DNA of 28,941 nucleotides from the NCBI GenBank assembly GCA_050747825.1, contig JBOGJG010000265.1, positions 1 to 28,941 on the forward strand. Direction: 5' to 3'. This DNA comes from JBOGJG01 sp050747825 (lineage in GTDB: Bacteria > Acidobacteriota > UBA6911 > RPQK01 > JBOGJG01). A program made the position numbers and the translations under genes. Below the pieces are notes generated by a model. That model saw nothing but the letters and a program-made list of their open reading frames with translations, searched no databases and was not told where the DNA came from. Below, in pieces: positions 8,782 to 16,735 of this stretch. Within the stretch, counting starts at the first letter, position 1; every line of letters begins with the position of its first letter.

Positions 8782-10125
8782 CTACTTCAAATGCTTGTCG
8801 GCAAAATCGAGGTACTGCTCCCAGTCATAGGCGGTGACATCGTGCCCGCCGCTGCGGATGTGGTAGCCCATTGTTGCCATGACAGGACTGTTGAGGGGCG
8901 GCATCTGATCGGCGCCAAAGCCTTCGGTCCCCAGAAGCAGGTACACAGGTTCGGCGTACTTCACAGACAGGAATTCGCCCCTGGGATCCGCCCACTGGTC
9001 TTCCTGGGCACTGGCCACATAAATCGGCCGCGGCGCGATCAGGGCGATCAGCATATGTTGGTCCACGGGCAGCGCGTCTTCATTATCGTTGTACTTTTCG
9101 AAATTGCCGCAAAACCAGTGGGGAAAGGATGTATTGATGCGTTGGACGGTTTCGCCGAAGCGGCGCCGGCTCAGGGCCGCTCCCCCGCAGCCGGAGTTAT
9201 TGGAAATCACGAGGGCAAAGCGGCTGTCCTGCGCTCCCGCCCAGAGCGCCGCCTTTCCCAGTCTGGAGTGACCCATCAGAGCCACGCGGCCCTCATCTAT
9301 ATCCGCATCGGCCTCGAAGTAGTCCACAGCGCGACTCAGACCCCAGGCCCAGGCGGCGATGGATCCCCATTCATCCGGCTCGGGCCGGGATTGCCCTTCC
9401 CTGTAAAAAAGCGGATGGATCCCGTTTTGGAAGCCATCGTGAAAGTCCGGATCGAGGTCTCCGTAGTAAATGGTCGCCAGCCCGTAACCCCGCTCCAGAA
9501 TCCGTTCGACCGGCCAACGGCCGGCGCTCTTGCCGCGGGACTCTTCGGTGGCGCGGTTATTGACGATCCAGTTCTCCCGGCTGGGACGCATCCAGTGCGT
9601 TGAAAGAGTAATCTCCGGGTCGGGGTGAATGGATTGATTGCCGTTGAAGTTAAGGCCCAGAAAGACGGGCGCCGGTCCCCGAAGATCGTTGGGCAGATAA
9701 ATCAGGATGTCCATCTTCGGGCCGGTTCTGTCGGACTGAAAATAAGCCGTTACTTCTTTTCGAGTGGCTTTTCCTTCCAAGGCCTGCTCGTCAACGGAGC
9801 TCACTTCGAAGGAAAGCCCAGCGGGTTTGCCCGGACTGCGGCCATAAACGTGCTTCTCAAATAGCTGGAGGATTTCAGGACGCCTCTTCTCACGCCACGC
9901 TTCGGCATTCGTAACCCTCTTGGCATCGGACAGAAGAAGCGGATCGGGCAGGGTGTACTCCGGAACCTTTGATTCGTCATAGTTCGCCTGCTCCTGCATG
10001 ATTGCAGCCACCCGGACACTCCACAGACTCAAAAGCAAAACAACCAATTTCACGCACAAGACTATATCGAATTGGGTGACACGCACGCAAGTGGTTCTTT
10101 CGTTCTTTAATTCTTTAGTTCTCAA
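8782..10125 (-). CDS. CE15-family glucuronoyl methylesterase (secreted)
   Basis: This alpha/beta hydrolase matches bacterial CE15 enzymes, which cleave the ester bond between 4-O-methyl-glucuronate side chains of xylan and lignin alcohols. The nucleophile serine lies in MGHSRLGKAALWAG; family members more often have Cys where His stands here (GCSR). Other landmarks are NNSGCGGAALSRRRFGE, PHWFCGNF, DQHMLIALIAPRPIYVAS and the catalytic histidine in GGHDVTAYDWE. A hydrophobic signal (VKLVVLLLSLWSVRVAA) begins about residue 25. The first dozen residues (MRTKELKNERTT) come from an 8-bp tandem repeat, so the true start may be later, for example the GTG at 10053. It is divergent from the uronate isomerase gene, which would metabolise the released glucuronate. 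Confidence 0.88.
   Translation of the reverse strand: MRTKELKNERTTCVRVTQFDIVLCVKLVVLLLSLWSVRVAAIMQEQANYDESKVPEYTLPDPLLLSDAKRVTNAEAWREKRRPEILQLFEKHVYGRSPGKPAGLSFEVSSVDEQALEGKATRKEVTAYFQSDRTGPKMDILIYLPNDLRGPAPVFLGLNFNGNQSIHPDPEITLSTHWMRPSRENWIVNNRATEESRGKSAGRWPVERILERGYGLATIYYGDLDPDFHDGFQNGIHPLFYREGQSRPEPDEWGSIAAWAWGLSRAVDYFEADADIDEGRVALMGHSRLGKAALWAGAQDSRFALVISNNSGCGGAALSRRRFGETVQRINTSFPHWFCGNFEKYNDNEDALPVDQHMLIALIAPRPIYVASAQEDQWADPRGEFLSVKYAEPVYLLLGTEGFGADQMPPLNSPVMATMGYHIRSGGHDVTAYDWEQYLDFADKHLK
10094..10125. repeat. 8-bp tandem repeat at the 5' end of the esterase gene
   Basis: Four units, GTTCTTTC, GTTCTTTA, ATTCTTTA and GTTCTCAA, run without gaps. They cover the apparent start codon and first codons of the esterase frame and border the phosphatidyltransferase remnant on the other side. 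Confidence 0.8.
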
Positions 10126-10164
10126 TGAATTATCCGCTTTACTCAGAGGGGCCGCCGGACAACC

Positions 10165-10440
10165 AGAGAACCCACTTCGGTGTCACCCTTTTCGACTTTG
10201 GGTGCCGGGATTTCTTTTGGAATCCTCTTCCTGCTCACAGGACTGGCTCTCTCCGGCTATATGAGCGAGCGTGTGGCTTTCGCCGTGCTGATCGCCTACT
10301 TTCTTCTGTCCATCAACACCTATCTGGCAGCCCGCGCCCTGGACAACTTCCGGATTTCCTTTTGGAAGTTCAGTCCCACTGAGCTGCCGATACTCCTGGC
10401 CGCGCGTAGTCCGGGCTCGGCTTTGTCGGTTGTCAGTTGC
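10165..10440 (+). pseudogene. CDP-alcohol phosphatidyltransferase C-terminal remnant, in frame with uxaC
   Basis: From about 10185 the plus strand reads TLGAGISFGILFLLTG, a membrane segment with ALSGYMSERVAFAVLIAY, then LLSINTYLAARALDNF and SFWKFSPTELPILLA. This matches, from memory, the last two to three membrane segments of CDP-alcohol phosphatidyltransferases (LSxxTYLAT, GPTELRILL). The N-terminal half with the catalytic DG-AR-G-D-D motif is missing. A one-base frame change near 10190 would join HFGVTLF to TLGAG, as expected in an intact homologue, so the copy is both truncated and frameshifted. The frame stays open into uronate isomerase, so the two could be mis-annotated as a single 571-residue protein. 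Confidence 0.65.
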
Positions 10441-10464
10441 TCTTCTCTATTATCTAATGATGGG

Positions 10465-11895
10465 ATGCTCGATCCTGATCGATACTTTGATTCCGACCCG
10501 GCTGTGCGCGAGGTCGCGCGTGGTCTTTACGGCCGGGTGCAGCACTTGCCGCTGGTGTGTCCTCATGGGCATGTTGATCCAAAACTCCTGTCTGAGAATG
10601 AGGCCTTTCCCGGCCCAGCCCAGCTGATTATCATTCCCGACCACTACGTTTTGCGGATGCTGTATTCGCAGGGAATTCCCCTTGAGAAACTGGGAGTGCC
10701 CAGCCGTAACGGTGAACCGGCCGAGACCGACTATCGCAAAGTCTGGCAAATCTTCGGAGAAAATTTCTACCTGTTTCGCGGCACTCCCACAGGCGCCTGG
10801 CTCAAGCACGAGTTCTCAGAGGTCTTTGGCATTAGCCAGCCGCTAAACGGCCAGACCGCGGCCGGCATTTACGACCAAATCGAGGAGAAACTGTCCACGC
10901 CGGAGTTCCGTCCCCGCGCGCTTTTCGAACGCTTTAATATTGAAGTGCTCTGTACGACCGATAAGGCGACCGATAGCCTCGAACATCATCAAAAAATTAG
11001 ACGATCAGGCTGGCGGGGAGACGTGCGCCCCACGTTTCGGCCCGATTCACTCCTGAATATCCTCGAGTCATCCTGGTGCAGAGATATTGAATACCTGGGT
11101 GAGCTCAGCGGCATTGAGATAACAAATTTCAAGACATATATAGCTGCAATTGAAAGCCGGCGGGAATTCTTCAAGTCATTGGGCGCCGCTGCGACTGACC
11201 ACGCAGTTTTCAATCCCACCACAAATGAGCTGAGCCCTCTGGAAATTCAGGCTGTTTTTCAGCGGGCATTGGCCGGCAAGGCCGGGGAAGAGGATGCCGG
11301 ACTCTTTACCGCCCACATGCTCATGGAGTTTGCCCGTATGAGCGTGGAGGACGGCCTGGTCATGCAGATCCATCCTGGATCTTTTCGCAATCACAATCGT
11401 CGCCTGTATGAAAAGTTTGGTTCAGACATGGGAGGGGACATCCCGGTCGCGACCGAATTCACACGCAATCTGCTTCCCCTGCTCAACCGCTATGGCAATG
11501 AGCCCAACTTTCGCCTGATCCTGTTCACTCTCGACGAATCGACTTTCTCGAGAGAGCTGGCTCCTCTGGCAGGCCATTATCCAGCGGTCCGGCTGGGGCC
11601 CCCCTGGTGGTTTCACGACAGTCGGGAAGGGATGACCCGATTCCGCCAGCTTGTGACGGAGACTGCCGGCATATACAACACGGCTGGATTTAACGATGAC
11701 ACCCGGGCTTTTCCATGCATTCCGGCCCGTCACGATCTGGCCCGCCGCATCGACGCCAATTTTCTGGCCACACTGGTCAGCCAGCATGTTATTGAAAAGG
11801 ACGAAGCGGAGGAAATGATGGTAGATCTGGCGTACAACCTGCCCAAAAAAACCTATCGGCTGGAGCGCGAAGTCTTAAAAGATCTCCACCAATAG
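10465..11895 (+). CDS. uxaC: Uronate (glucuronate/galacturonate) isomerase
   Basis: The 476-residue product is an amidohydrolase-superfamily isomerase converting D-glucuronate to D-fructuronate (and galacturonate to tagaturonate). Evidence includes the metal-binding CPHGHVDP near residue 30, DHYVLRMLYSQGIP, TTDKATDSLEHH, RPTFRPD, the long MQIHPGSFRNHNRR segment and GPPWWFHDSREGMTRFRQ near the C-terminus. The start is placed at MLDPDRYFDSD because homologues begin just before this sequence and the upstream part is foreign. That gives the usual family length of about 470 residues. No convincing Shine-Dalgarno site precedes this ATG. Context supports glucuronate catabolism with the CE15 esterase; uxuA/uxuB are not in the window. 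Confidence 0.9.
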   Translation: MLDPDRYFDSDPAVREVARGLYGRVQHLPLVCPHGHVDPKLLSENEAFPGPAQLIIIPDHYVLRMLYSQGIPLEKLGVPSRNGEPAETDYRKVWQIFGENFYLFRGTPTGAWLKHEFSEVFGISQPLNGQTAAGIYDQIEEKLSTPEFRPRALFERFNIEVLCTTDKATDSLEHHQKIRRSGWRGDVRPTFRPDSLLNILESSWCRDIEYLGELSGIEITNFKTYIAAIESRREFFKSLGAAATDHAVFNPTTNELSPLEIQAVFQRALAGKAGEEDAGLFTAHMLMEFARMSVEDGLVMQIHPGSFRNHNRRLYEKFGSDMGGDIPVATEFTRNLLPLLNRYGNEPNFRLILFTLDESTFSRELAPLAGHYPAVRLGPPWWFHDSREGMTRFRQLVTETAGIYNTAGFNDDTRAFPCIPARHDLARRIDANFLATLVSQHVIEKDEAEEMMVDLAYNLPKKTYRLEREVLKDLHQ

Positions 11896-11938
11896 GCTAT
11901 GTTAGTTACAGAACCGATAATTTCGTGGGCCCTAAAAG

Positions 11939-12193
11939 GTGCACCCACCGGATGACGACCTGATTGACAGTGACGATCGGGATCCATTTGCCGATTTCGG
12001 CCAGGGCCGCATTGTTGAAGATGGCGATACCTGATTCAACGTCAGCTATGGCGGAGGAGTTAAGGGCCTCCGCCTCTGGGGACCGGTAGGACTGAGAGCT
12101 GATCTTCGGGGGAGAACTCTTCCCAATATTTTCGGAGAGTCCTTGACCTGGTTTGAAGCCTCAGGCGGCCTGGTATTCTCATTGGGTGAGTAA
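11939..12193 (+). pseudogene. Outer-membrane beta-barrel protein, C-terminal remnant with internal stop
   Basis: One frame reads HPPDDDLIDSDDRDPFADF, GQGRIVEDGDT, a TGA stop at 12032-12034, then FNVSYGGGVKGLRLWG, GLRADLRG, NIFGESLTWFEASGGLVFSL and TAA at 12191. The second part has the alternating pattern, GGGVK turn and aromatic-rich final strand of small outer-membrane barrel proteins. No start codon with a signal peptide precedes it; an upstream TAA at 11933 closes the frame. It is therefore a truncated gene with at least one nonsense mutation. It fills the gap between uxaC and the terminator at 12211, which was probably its own. Confidence 0.6.
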
Positions 12194-12210
12194 GAACAGG
12201 TGACCAGTGC

Positions 12211-12238
12211 AAAAAGGGGGGACTGCCCCCCCTTTTTT
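12211..12238. terminator. Bidirectional intrinsic terminator
   Basis: AAAAAGGGGGG at 12211-12221, loop ACTG, then CCCCCCC at 12226-12232 and TTTTTT to 12238. The GC stem with an A-run on one side and a T-run on the other works in both directions. It ends two bases from the stop codon of the leftward sugar transferase gene and also serves the rightward uxaC/beta-barrel transcript. Confidence 0.93.
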
Positions 12239-12240
12239 GT

Positions 12241-13683
12241 CTAACGGGCTCCCCGGCCCGTAAACACAACCGGTATGGTCTTCAGCATGATCCGCATATC
12301 CAGCCAGAATGACCAGTTGTCGATGTAATTAAGATCCAGGTCCATCCACCGGTCGAAGTCGATGTCACTTCGCCCTGAGATTTGCCAGAGGCAGGTAATT
12401 CCAGGCTTCACGCTGAGGCGGCGGCGCTGCTTGACTGAATAATAACGGACCTCCTCGGGCAGCGGAGCGCGGGGACCGACAATGCTCATCTCCCCTTTGA
12501 TCACGTTCCACAGTTGCGGGAGTTCGTCAATGCTGAACTTCCGCAGAACGCGGCCCAGCGGCGTGACGCGTGGGTCGTTGCGCATCTTAAAGACAGGGCC
12601 GTCCATTTCATTCAAGTGCTTGATCTCCCACAGTTGGTCCTCTGCCCCATCGATCATTGTCCGAAATTTTGTGAGCCGAAATTTCCTCCCGTAAAGCCCG
12701 CAGCGAAGCTGCCTGTAAAAGACAGGTCCCGGAGAGGTGAACTTAATGAGAGCGGCCGTTAATACCATGAGGGGAGCAAAGAGGATCAACAGTAAGGAAG
12801 CAGCCAGGAAATCGACTACCCGCTTGGCAATGATAGCCGGCTGATGGTCGGGCACCGCAGAAAAGGTGATCAAAGGGAGGTTCTCAAGAAACTCCAGCGA
12901 CACCCTGGAGGCTGCAAACGGAAGGAAGTTGGCGGCCACTCTGGTGCGAATACCGAGATCTTCACAGAGCTTGATTGTGCCCTCCAGCTCTTCAAAATCC
13001 TTGCTGCGCATTCCAGCGAAGATAATTTCATCAGCGACCACGCTCTCCTGCAGGAGATGGGGAAGTTCGCGAAGGGTACCGAGAACCCTTACACCGCCTG
13101 AAACTGGGCCGTGTTCGCCTTCGCGAGAGATGTGTCCCACGACATGGTATCCCCAGATTTTGAAGCTCTTTAACAACTGGCCTACGCGGCAGGCACGCTC
13201 GTCACAGCCGATGATGAGGATCTTTATCTGATTATGTTCGTTGATGTTGCGGCTGCGCAGCACCCCCTGCAACACCAGCCGATTCGAAATCAAAAGGCAC
13301 CCGGAGAGAAAAAGAAAACTGAAGAAGAGGGGACGGCTGACCACAAGCTTGAAAGTAAAAATGGAGAATCCCATGAGAACGCTGACCGCCAGAATGAACT
13401 GCAAAGCCCTCGAGATCTGTCCCCGCACGGGCAGTCGCATCAGTCCGGAGTAGCGCTGCGTCACGATCAGCAAGGCCAGCCAGAAAGGTAAAAAGAGGCT
13501 CCAGTAGAAAAGATATTCACGAAACGGCAGAAGCTCCGGATTGAAGTAGCGGCTCACCTCGAGGGGCACAAACTTCACCAGGTAATATCGAAGATAGTAG
13601 GAAAAATAGATCGCGACCAAGCCGGCTATCGAATCAGCGGCCAGCAGCAGGTTGGAATAAGCCTTGTACTGATGAAGAAACAT
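12241..13683 (-). CDS. Polyprenyl-phosphate sugar-1-phosphate transferase initiating polysaccharide synthesis
   Basis: The 480-residue protein is a WbaP/WcaJ-like enzyme that transfers a sugar-1-phosphate from a nucleotide sugar to undecaprenyl phosphate at the inner membrane. About four membrane spans occupy residues 10-140. A nucleotide-binding-like domain follows (ILIIGCDERACRVGQLLK), then a fifth hydrophobic segment (about 285-310). The catalytic cytoplasmic domain shows KRVVDFLAASLLLI, SPGPVFYRQLRCGL, KFRTMIDGAE, FSIDELPQLWNVIKGEMSIV, GPRAPLPEEV and PGITCLWQISGRSDI. No clear Shine-Dalgarno site precedes the ATG. It follows bshB1 with a 12-bp palindrome in between and is followed by a terminator, so it is probably the last gene of the bsh transcript. 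Confidence 0.93.
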   Translation of the reverse strand: MFLHQYKAYSNLLLAADSIAGLVAIYFSYYLRYYLVKFVPLEVSRYFNPELLPFREYLFYWSLFLPFWLALLIVTQRYSGLMRLPVRGQISRALQFILAVSVLMGFSIFTFKLVVSRPLFFSFLFLSGCLLISNRLVLQGVLRSRNINEHNQIKILIIGCDERACRVGQLLKSFKIWGYHVVGHISREGEHGPVSGGVRVLGTLRELPHLLQESVVADEIIFAGMRSKDFEELEGTIKLCEDLGIRTRVAANFLPFAASRVSLEFLENLPLITFSAVPDHQPAIIAKRVVDFLAASLLLILFAPLMVLTAALIKFTSPGPVFYRQLRCGLYGRKFRLTKFRTMIDGAEDQLWEIKHLNEMDGPVFKMRNDPRVTPLGRVLRKFSIDELPQLWNVIKGEMSIVGPRAPLPEEVRYYSVKQRRRLSVKPGITCLWQISGRSDIDFDRWMDLDLNYIDNWSFWLDMRIMLKTIPVVFTGRGAR

Positions 13684-13695
13684 ACTAAAACGTCA

Positions 13696-13729
13696 TGCTA
13701 GTGCTTATTTATGTTACTAAGCACTAGCA
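13696..13729. promoter_or_regulatory. 12-bp perfect palindrome over the bshB1 stop codon
   Basis: TGCTAGTGCTTA at 13696-13707 and TAAGCACTAGCA at 13718-13729 are exact reverse complements around a 10-base AT-rich loop. The bshB1 stop codon (13724-13726) lies in one arm, and the sugar transferase start is 12 bases beyond the other. There is no T-run, so a stem-loop that tunes the downstream gene, or a dimeric repressor operator, fits better than a terminator. Confidence 0.7.
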
Positions 13730-14452
13730 GAGACTCAGATCCTGAATCCGGGGCAAACGGGACAACAGAAAACCCTCCCCCTGAAAGCATCCTGCCAAAG
13801 ATCCCAGGTGAATTTGGAAGCTGCGGAGTTGGTCCAGAAACTCGGCCCGGCTGAGGTAAATCTCCGGCTCGCCGGCAGATGGATCGTGCAGTTGCGAAGC
13901 ATACGCTCTGATGGCGCGCTCCTTCTGTTCATAATGAACGGAGATATCGACAATTACCTGAGGCGTGTGAATCTGGTTAAAAACGATCCAATAGGCGATT
14001 TGTTCCGGACGAAAGCGGGGCTGTCCCGTTTCGATGCGAGCCAACCCGGCATGGTGAACCGCCTCCTCGACCAAGGCAGCAGTCTTTCCATGGTCCGGGT
14101 GACCTCCCCTCGAGTGGGTGATCACCAGCCGGGGACGGCACTGGCGGAGAATGCGTACCAGTTTCCGGCGGTTCTCTTGATTGACCAGGATATTGGCATC
14201 CTCCAGTTCCAGATTAGTTCTGTATTCCAGCCCCAGTATCCTGGAGGCCTCTGAGGCCTCCCTGGCCCGAATTTCCACGGAACCCCTGCTGCCCATCTCT
14301 CCACGAGTCATATCGGCAACGGCAATCCGCTGCCCCTGCGACTTCAGGCTGAGAAGCGTACCAGCGCAACCCAATTCAACATCGTCCGGGTGAGCTCCCA
14401 GAGCCAAAACATCCACCTCAGTGAACTCGCCGTACTGGTCAGACATAGACAA
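13724..14452 (-). CDS. bshB1: Bacillithiol biosynthesis deacetylase BshB1 (PIG-L/LmbE family)
   Basis: This 242-residue zinc hydrolase should remove the acetyl group from N-acetylglucosaminyl malate, the second step of bacillithiol synthesis. The zinc-site motif AHPDDVELGCAGTL is near residues 19-32, with TRGEMGSRGSVEIRAREA and the downstream ligand motif THSRGGHPDHGKT. These resemble BshB1, and the neighbouring bshC supports the name over other PIG-L deacetylases. Its start overlaps the end of bshC by 14 bases, so the two are translationally linked. The stop lies within a palindrome. The first enzyme, BshA glycosyltransferase, is not in this window. Confidence 0.9.
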   Translation of the reverse strand: MSMSDQYGEFTEVDVLALGAHPDDVELGCAGTLLSLKSQGQRIAVADMTRGEMGSRGSVEIRAREASEASRILGLEYRTNLELEDANILVNQENRRKLVRILRQCRPRLVITHSRGGHPDHGKTAALVEEAVHHAGLARIETGQPRFRPEQIAYWIVFNQIHTPQVIVDISVHYEQKERAIRAYASQLHDPSAGEPEIYLSRAEFLDQLRSFQIHLGSLAGCFQGEGFLLSRLPRIQDLSLC

Positions 14453-16070
14453 GATGATGCCCGTTGCAAAAAGGCTGGATGTGCGGCATGAGCCGGTGAA
14501 CGAACTCAGGTCCTTCCTCCATTAGGAAGTGGTTAAAGTTGATCACCCTTTCCTGTAGCGACTGATTCGGGTAGAGGCGGAGATACAGGTAATCGAGATG
14601 ACGTCCGATGTGAGAGGCGCGCGAGGACTGATTGGCGATAAAACGTCTTCTGACCTTGTTTACCTGATAGAAAATCTTGCGCTGAGACCGGCTCAACATT
14701 TCGGCAACAGTGGGATCTGACTTCGCAATCCCGCCCTGAAGGGATTCCAGCCGATTCGCCAGGTCGCTGCTGATTTCATCGAACTCGTTCAAAACCGGGC
14801 CGGAATGGCCCCGGGCCAGCAGCCTCTCGGCGAGCGCATGGGGATCGGATTCGAAAATATCCGTTGGCTCGAGCTGGTATTTTGCCAGCAGGCGCTGCAC
14901 CTTCTTGTCCACAATTGTGAGCCCAGCCCGTGGGAAAACCGCCGTTTCGGTATTCCAGAAAGGAGAAATGGCGGCGATCTGAGCGAAATAAGCTATCTCG
15001 GCCGGCCCTCCTATATAAACGAGAGTCGGGAAGAGTTGATCCTGCACCAGAGGCCTCAAAAGAACGTTTGGTCCTAACCGGTCCGCAGATTGGCTGATGG
15101 TATTCAACAATTGGTCCGAGCTGAGTTGAACCGAACGCTTCTGCCTGGCCTGATAACGGCCATGCAAGTATTGGAGCTTGTATCGGCTGTGGCCTTCAAT
15201 CCAGAAGAGCAGAGTTTCATCGTCCTGCACCTGCACTTGAGGAGTGTAGCCTTTCACTGCCAGGCGATTTGACTGCTTCTGCAGAGCCTCTATGACACCT
15301 TCTCGATGCTTTACAGCCACTGACAAGGCTGGACCCAGAAACTGCTTATATCCGGGAATCAGCGGATCAAAAAGAATGAGTCCAGAGTCCCGGAAAAGTT
15401 CGGCCAACCAGAAGGCGAACCCCTCGCGGAAGCTTCTCCCGGTGGAGTAGGACTTTTTAAGCTGCTGAAGAATTTCCTCCCGAAAGCTCCCCTTCGACAC
15501 CCTTGCCTGCAGGCTTTCCAGGCATCCGGTGCTGCAAGCCAAGGGGATTGTCCCGACCATCCGAGAATTGGCCTGTTGGTCATCACAGCGGATCCGCAGC
15601 AGACGGTCTTCCGAATCGAAGAACGTACTGGTCCGCGCCTCTTCAAAATCGGAATCATCCGAAGCCAGCCAAAAAACCGGAACAACCGAGTGTCCCTGTT
15701 CCTGAAGGATTTGAGCCAGGCGAACAGTCGTAGCGGCCTTGTATATTGTGAGCGCCGGACCACCAAACAGTCCCACCTGCTGGCCGGTGACGACCGCCAC
15801 AGTCCGGGGCGATTTGAGCATTTCTATATTTTTTAAGAGGGCCTCACTGGCCCCAAGCTTTCGGTTGAATTGCTCGAGAAGGTTGGTGAGATGCTCTCGC
15901 GGGTAGGTCGCGGTTCGCTTCAGGACCGCCTGCAGCCGCTGCTCTAGTTTTTCAAAGCTGGTGTGCACCGGCGAGTAGAACTCTTCCACCTGATCGGGTT
16001 CATAGAGGTAGCGTAAGAACAGCGAATTCTGTCCGGGAAGCCGACGGTGATCCAGACAATGTACTTTCAT
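14439..16070 (-). CDS. bshC: Bacillithiol biosynthesis cysteine-adding enzyme BshC
   Basis: The product is the putative ligase that adds cysteine to glucosaminyl malate in the last step of bacillithiol synthesis. The start is set at ATG 16070 (MKVHCLDHRRLPGQNSLF), giving 543 residues, the usual family size. An upstream in-frame ATG would add 36 residues derived from a dispersed repeat (16132-16209), so I reject it. Family landmarks are VVTGQQVGLFGGPALTIYKA, VVPVFWLASDDSDFEEA, TLVYIGGPAEIAYFAQI and the C-terminal NFNHFLMEEGPEFVHRL. A coiled-coil stretch is expected around the middle of the C-terminal half. It heads the bshC-bshB1-sugar transferase group on the minus strand. Confidence 0.92.
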   Translation of the reverse strand: MKVHCLDHRRLPGQNSLFLRYLYEPDQVEEFYSPVHTSFEKLEQRLQAVLKRTATYPREHLTNLLEQFNRKLGASEALLKNIEMLKSPRTVAVVTGQQVGLFGGPALTIYKAATTVRLAQILQEQGHSVVPVFWLASDDSDFEEARTSTFFDSEDRLLRIRCDDQQANSRMVGTIPLACSTGCLESLQARVSKGSFREEILQQLKKSYSTGRSFREGFAFWLAELFRDSGLILFDPLIPGYKQFLGPALSVAVKHREGVIEALQKQSNRLAVKGYTPQVQVQDDETLLFWIEGHSRYKLQYLHGRYQARQKRSVQLSSDQLLNTISQSADRLGPNVLLRPLVQDQLFPTLVYIGGPAEIAYFAQIAAISPFWNTETAVFPRAGLTIVDKKVQRLLAKYQLEPTDIFESDPHALAERLLARGHSGPVLNEFDEISSDLANRLESLQGGIAKSDPTVAEMLSRSQRKIFYQVNKVRRRFIANQSSRASHIGRHLDYLYLRLYPNQSLQERVINFNHFLMEEGPEFVHRLMPHIQPFCNGHHLVYV

Positions 16071-16131
16071 TAAACCGTACCAATCTAACGGATTTTCAGT
16101 ACGATTGCCAATCGGAGCCGGGGGCCGCCGG

Positions 16132-16209
16132 GGCCGCTCCTTTACAGTCGGGGCTCTGATGGACCTCACCAGCGACACTCAACGGAGCCGTGACTGTGCA
16201 GGAGCGGCC
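16132..16209. repeat. Inverted pair of a 25-bp dispersed repeat
   Basis: The left copy (16132-16156) starts GGCCGCTCC and ends GGGGCTC. The right copy (16185-16209) is its reverse complement with four mismatches. They are separated by 28 bases and could form a long imperfect hairpin. A third copy lies at 22921-22945. The right copy begins four bases after the stop codon of the response-regulator remnant. Confidence 0.8.
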
Positions 16210-16213
16210 ACCC

Positions 16214-16270
16214 TTACTCTTGCAATACCGTACGCACTTTCTGGATGAGTGTCTCGGGCGTAAAAGGCTT
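16214..16270 (-). pseudogene. Response-regulator receiver domain, C-terminal tail remnant
   Basis: The minus strand reads KPFTPETLIQKVRTVLQE followed by TAA. The KPF start and the amphipathic final helix are the signature of the end of a receiver domain (the K-P pair follows the conserved lysine strand, and the last helix follows). Nothing upstream in this frame continues the domain: the sequence runs into the end of the comEA-like gene. It is a remnant of about 18 codons, too short to function. Confidence 0.6.
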
Positions 16271-16304
16271 CGGATCACGCGAATGAAAACCGGGCAGCCG
16301 CTAA

Positions 16305-16634
16305 TCAGGGACTTTGCCGGGGCCGACTGGCGCTGCGTGACTGGGGTTGTGCAGGCGCTGCCACAGCGATCCGGCTTTTCATCTTGAGGAACTTCTTTTC
16401 GCCAATACCGCGCACATTCATGAGATCTTCAATGCGTTTGAAGGGTCCGTTCTTGATACGGAAATCCAGGATACGAGCCGCCATTATCGGGCCCACTCCG
16501 GGCAGAGTGTCCAATTCTCGCAATGTGGCGATGTTCAGGTCTACTTTCCCGTCTTCAGCCTGCAGCGGCAGCGCCGCCAGCAAAAACAGGAAAATACCTA
16601 CAGTTAGTGTGCGGACCAAAGTGTGTTGTCTCAT
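16305..16634 (-). CDS. ComEA-like helix-hairpin-helix DNA-binding protein
   Basis: The 109-residue exported protein has a signal peptide (about residues 1-26, ending LQAED). A tandem helix-hairpin-helix domain follows: VDLNIATLRELDTLPGVGP, AARILDFRIKNGPFK, then EDLMNVRGIGEKKFLKM. This is the family of ComEA, which binds incoming DNA in the periplasm during natural transformation. The C-terminal tail is rich in Ala, Pro, Gln, Ser and Arg. A strong AGGAGG lies eight bases before the ATG. A promoter-like motif shared with two pseudopilin genes sits at 16665-16694. Prepilin peptidase is encoded just upstream, in keeping with a pilus-dependent uptake role (inference). Confidence 0.88.
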   Translation of the reverse strand: MRQHTLVRTLTVGIFLFLLAALPLQAEDGKVDLNIATLRELDTLPGVGPIMAARILDFRIKNGPFKRIEDLMNVRGIGEKKFLKMKSRIAVAAPAQPQSRSASRPRQSP

Positions 16635-16663
16635 TGTCTTTCCTCCTGTTCAACTTCTTACTT

Positions 16664-16694
16664 GCTATAACGTCGCAGGAGGAAAAAATACGAA
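16664..16694 (-). promoter_or_regulatory. Promoter-like motif TTCGTA-18-TTATAGC upstream of comEA-like gene
   Basis: On the minus strand TTCGTA (16694-16689) is followed by exactly 18 bases and TTATAGC (16670-16664). The same arrangement occurs at 26147-26177 and 26639-26669. The ATG is 30 bases beyond TTATAG. The -35-like part is not the usual TTGACA. Confidence 0.55.
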
Positions 16695-16698
16695 GGCA

Positions 16699-16726
16699 GG
16701 CGTCAGGTGTCGGGTGTCAGTTGTCC
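16699..16726. repeat. GGTGTCR heptamer array after the prepilin peptidase gene
   Basis: Four 7-bp units, GGCGTCA, GGTGTCG, GGTGTCA and GTTGTCC, lie about ten bases past the stop codon of the prepilin peptidase gene. They end four bases before the TTCGTA box of the next gene. Confidence 0.75.
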
Positions 16727-16735
16727 TAACACCCG

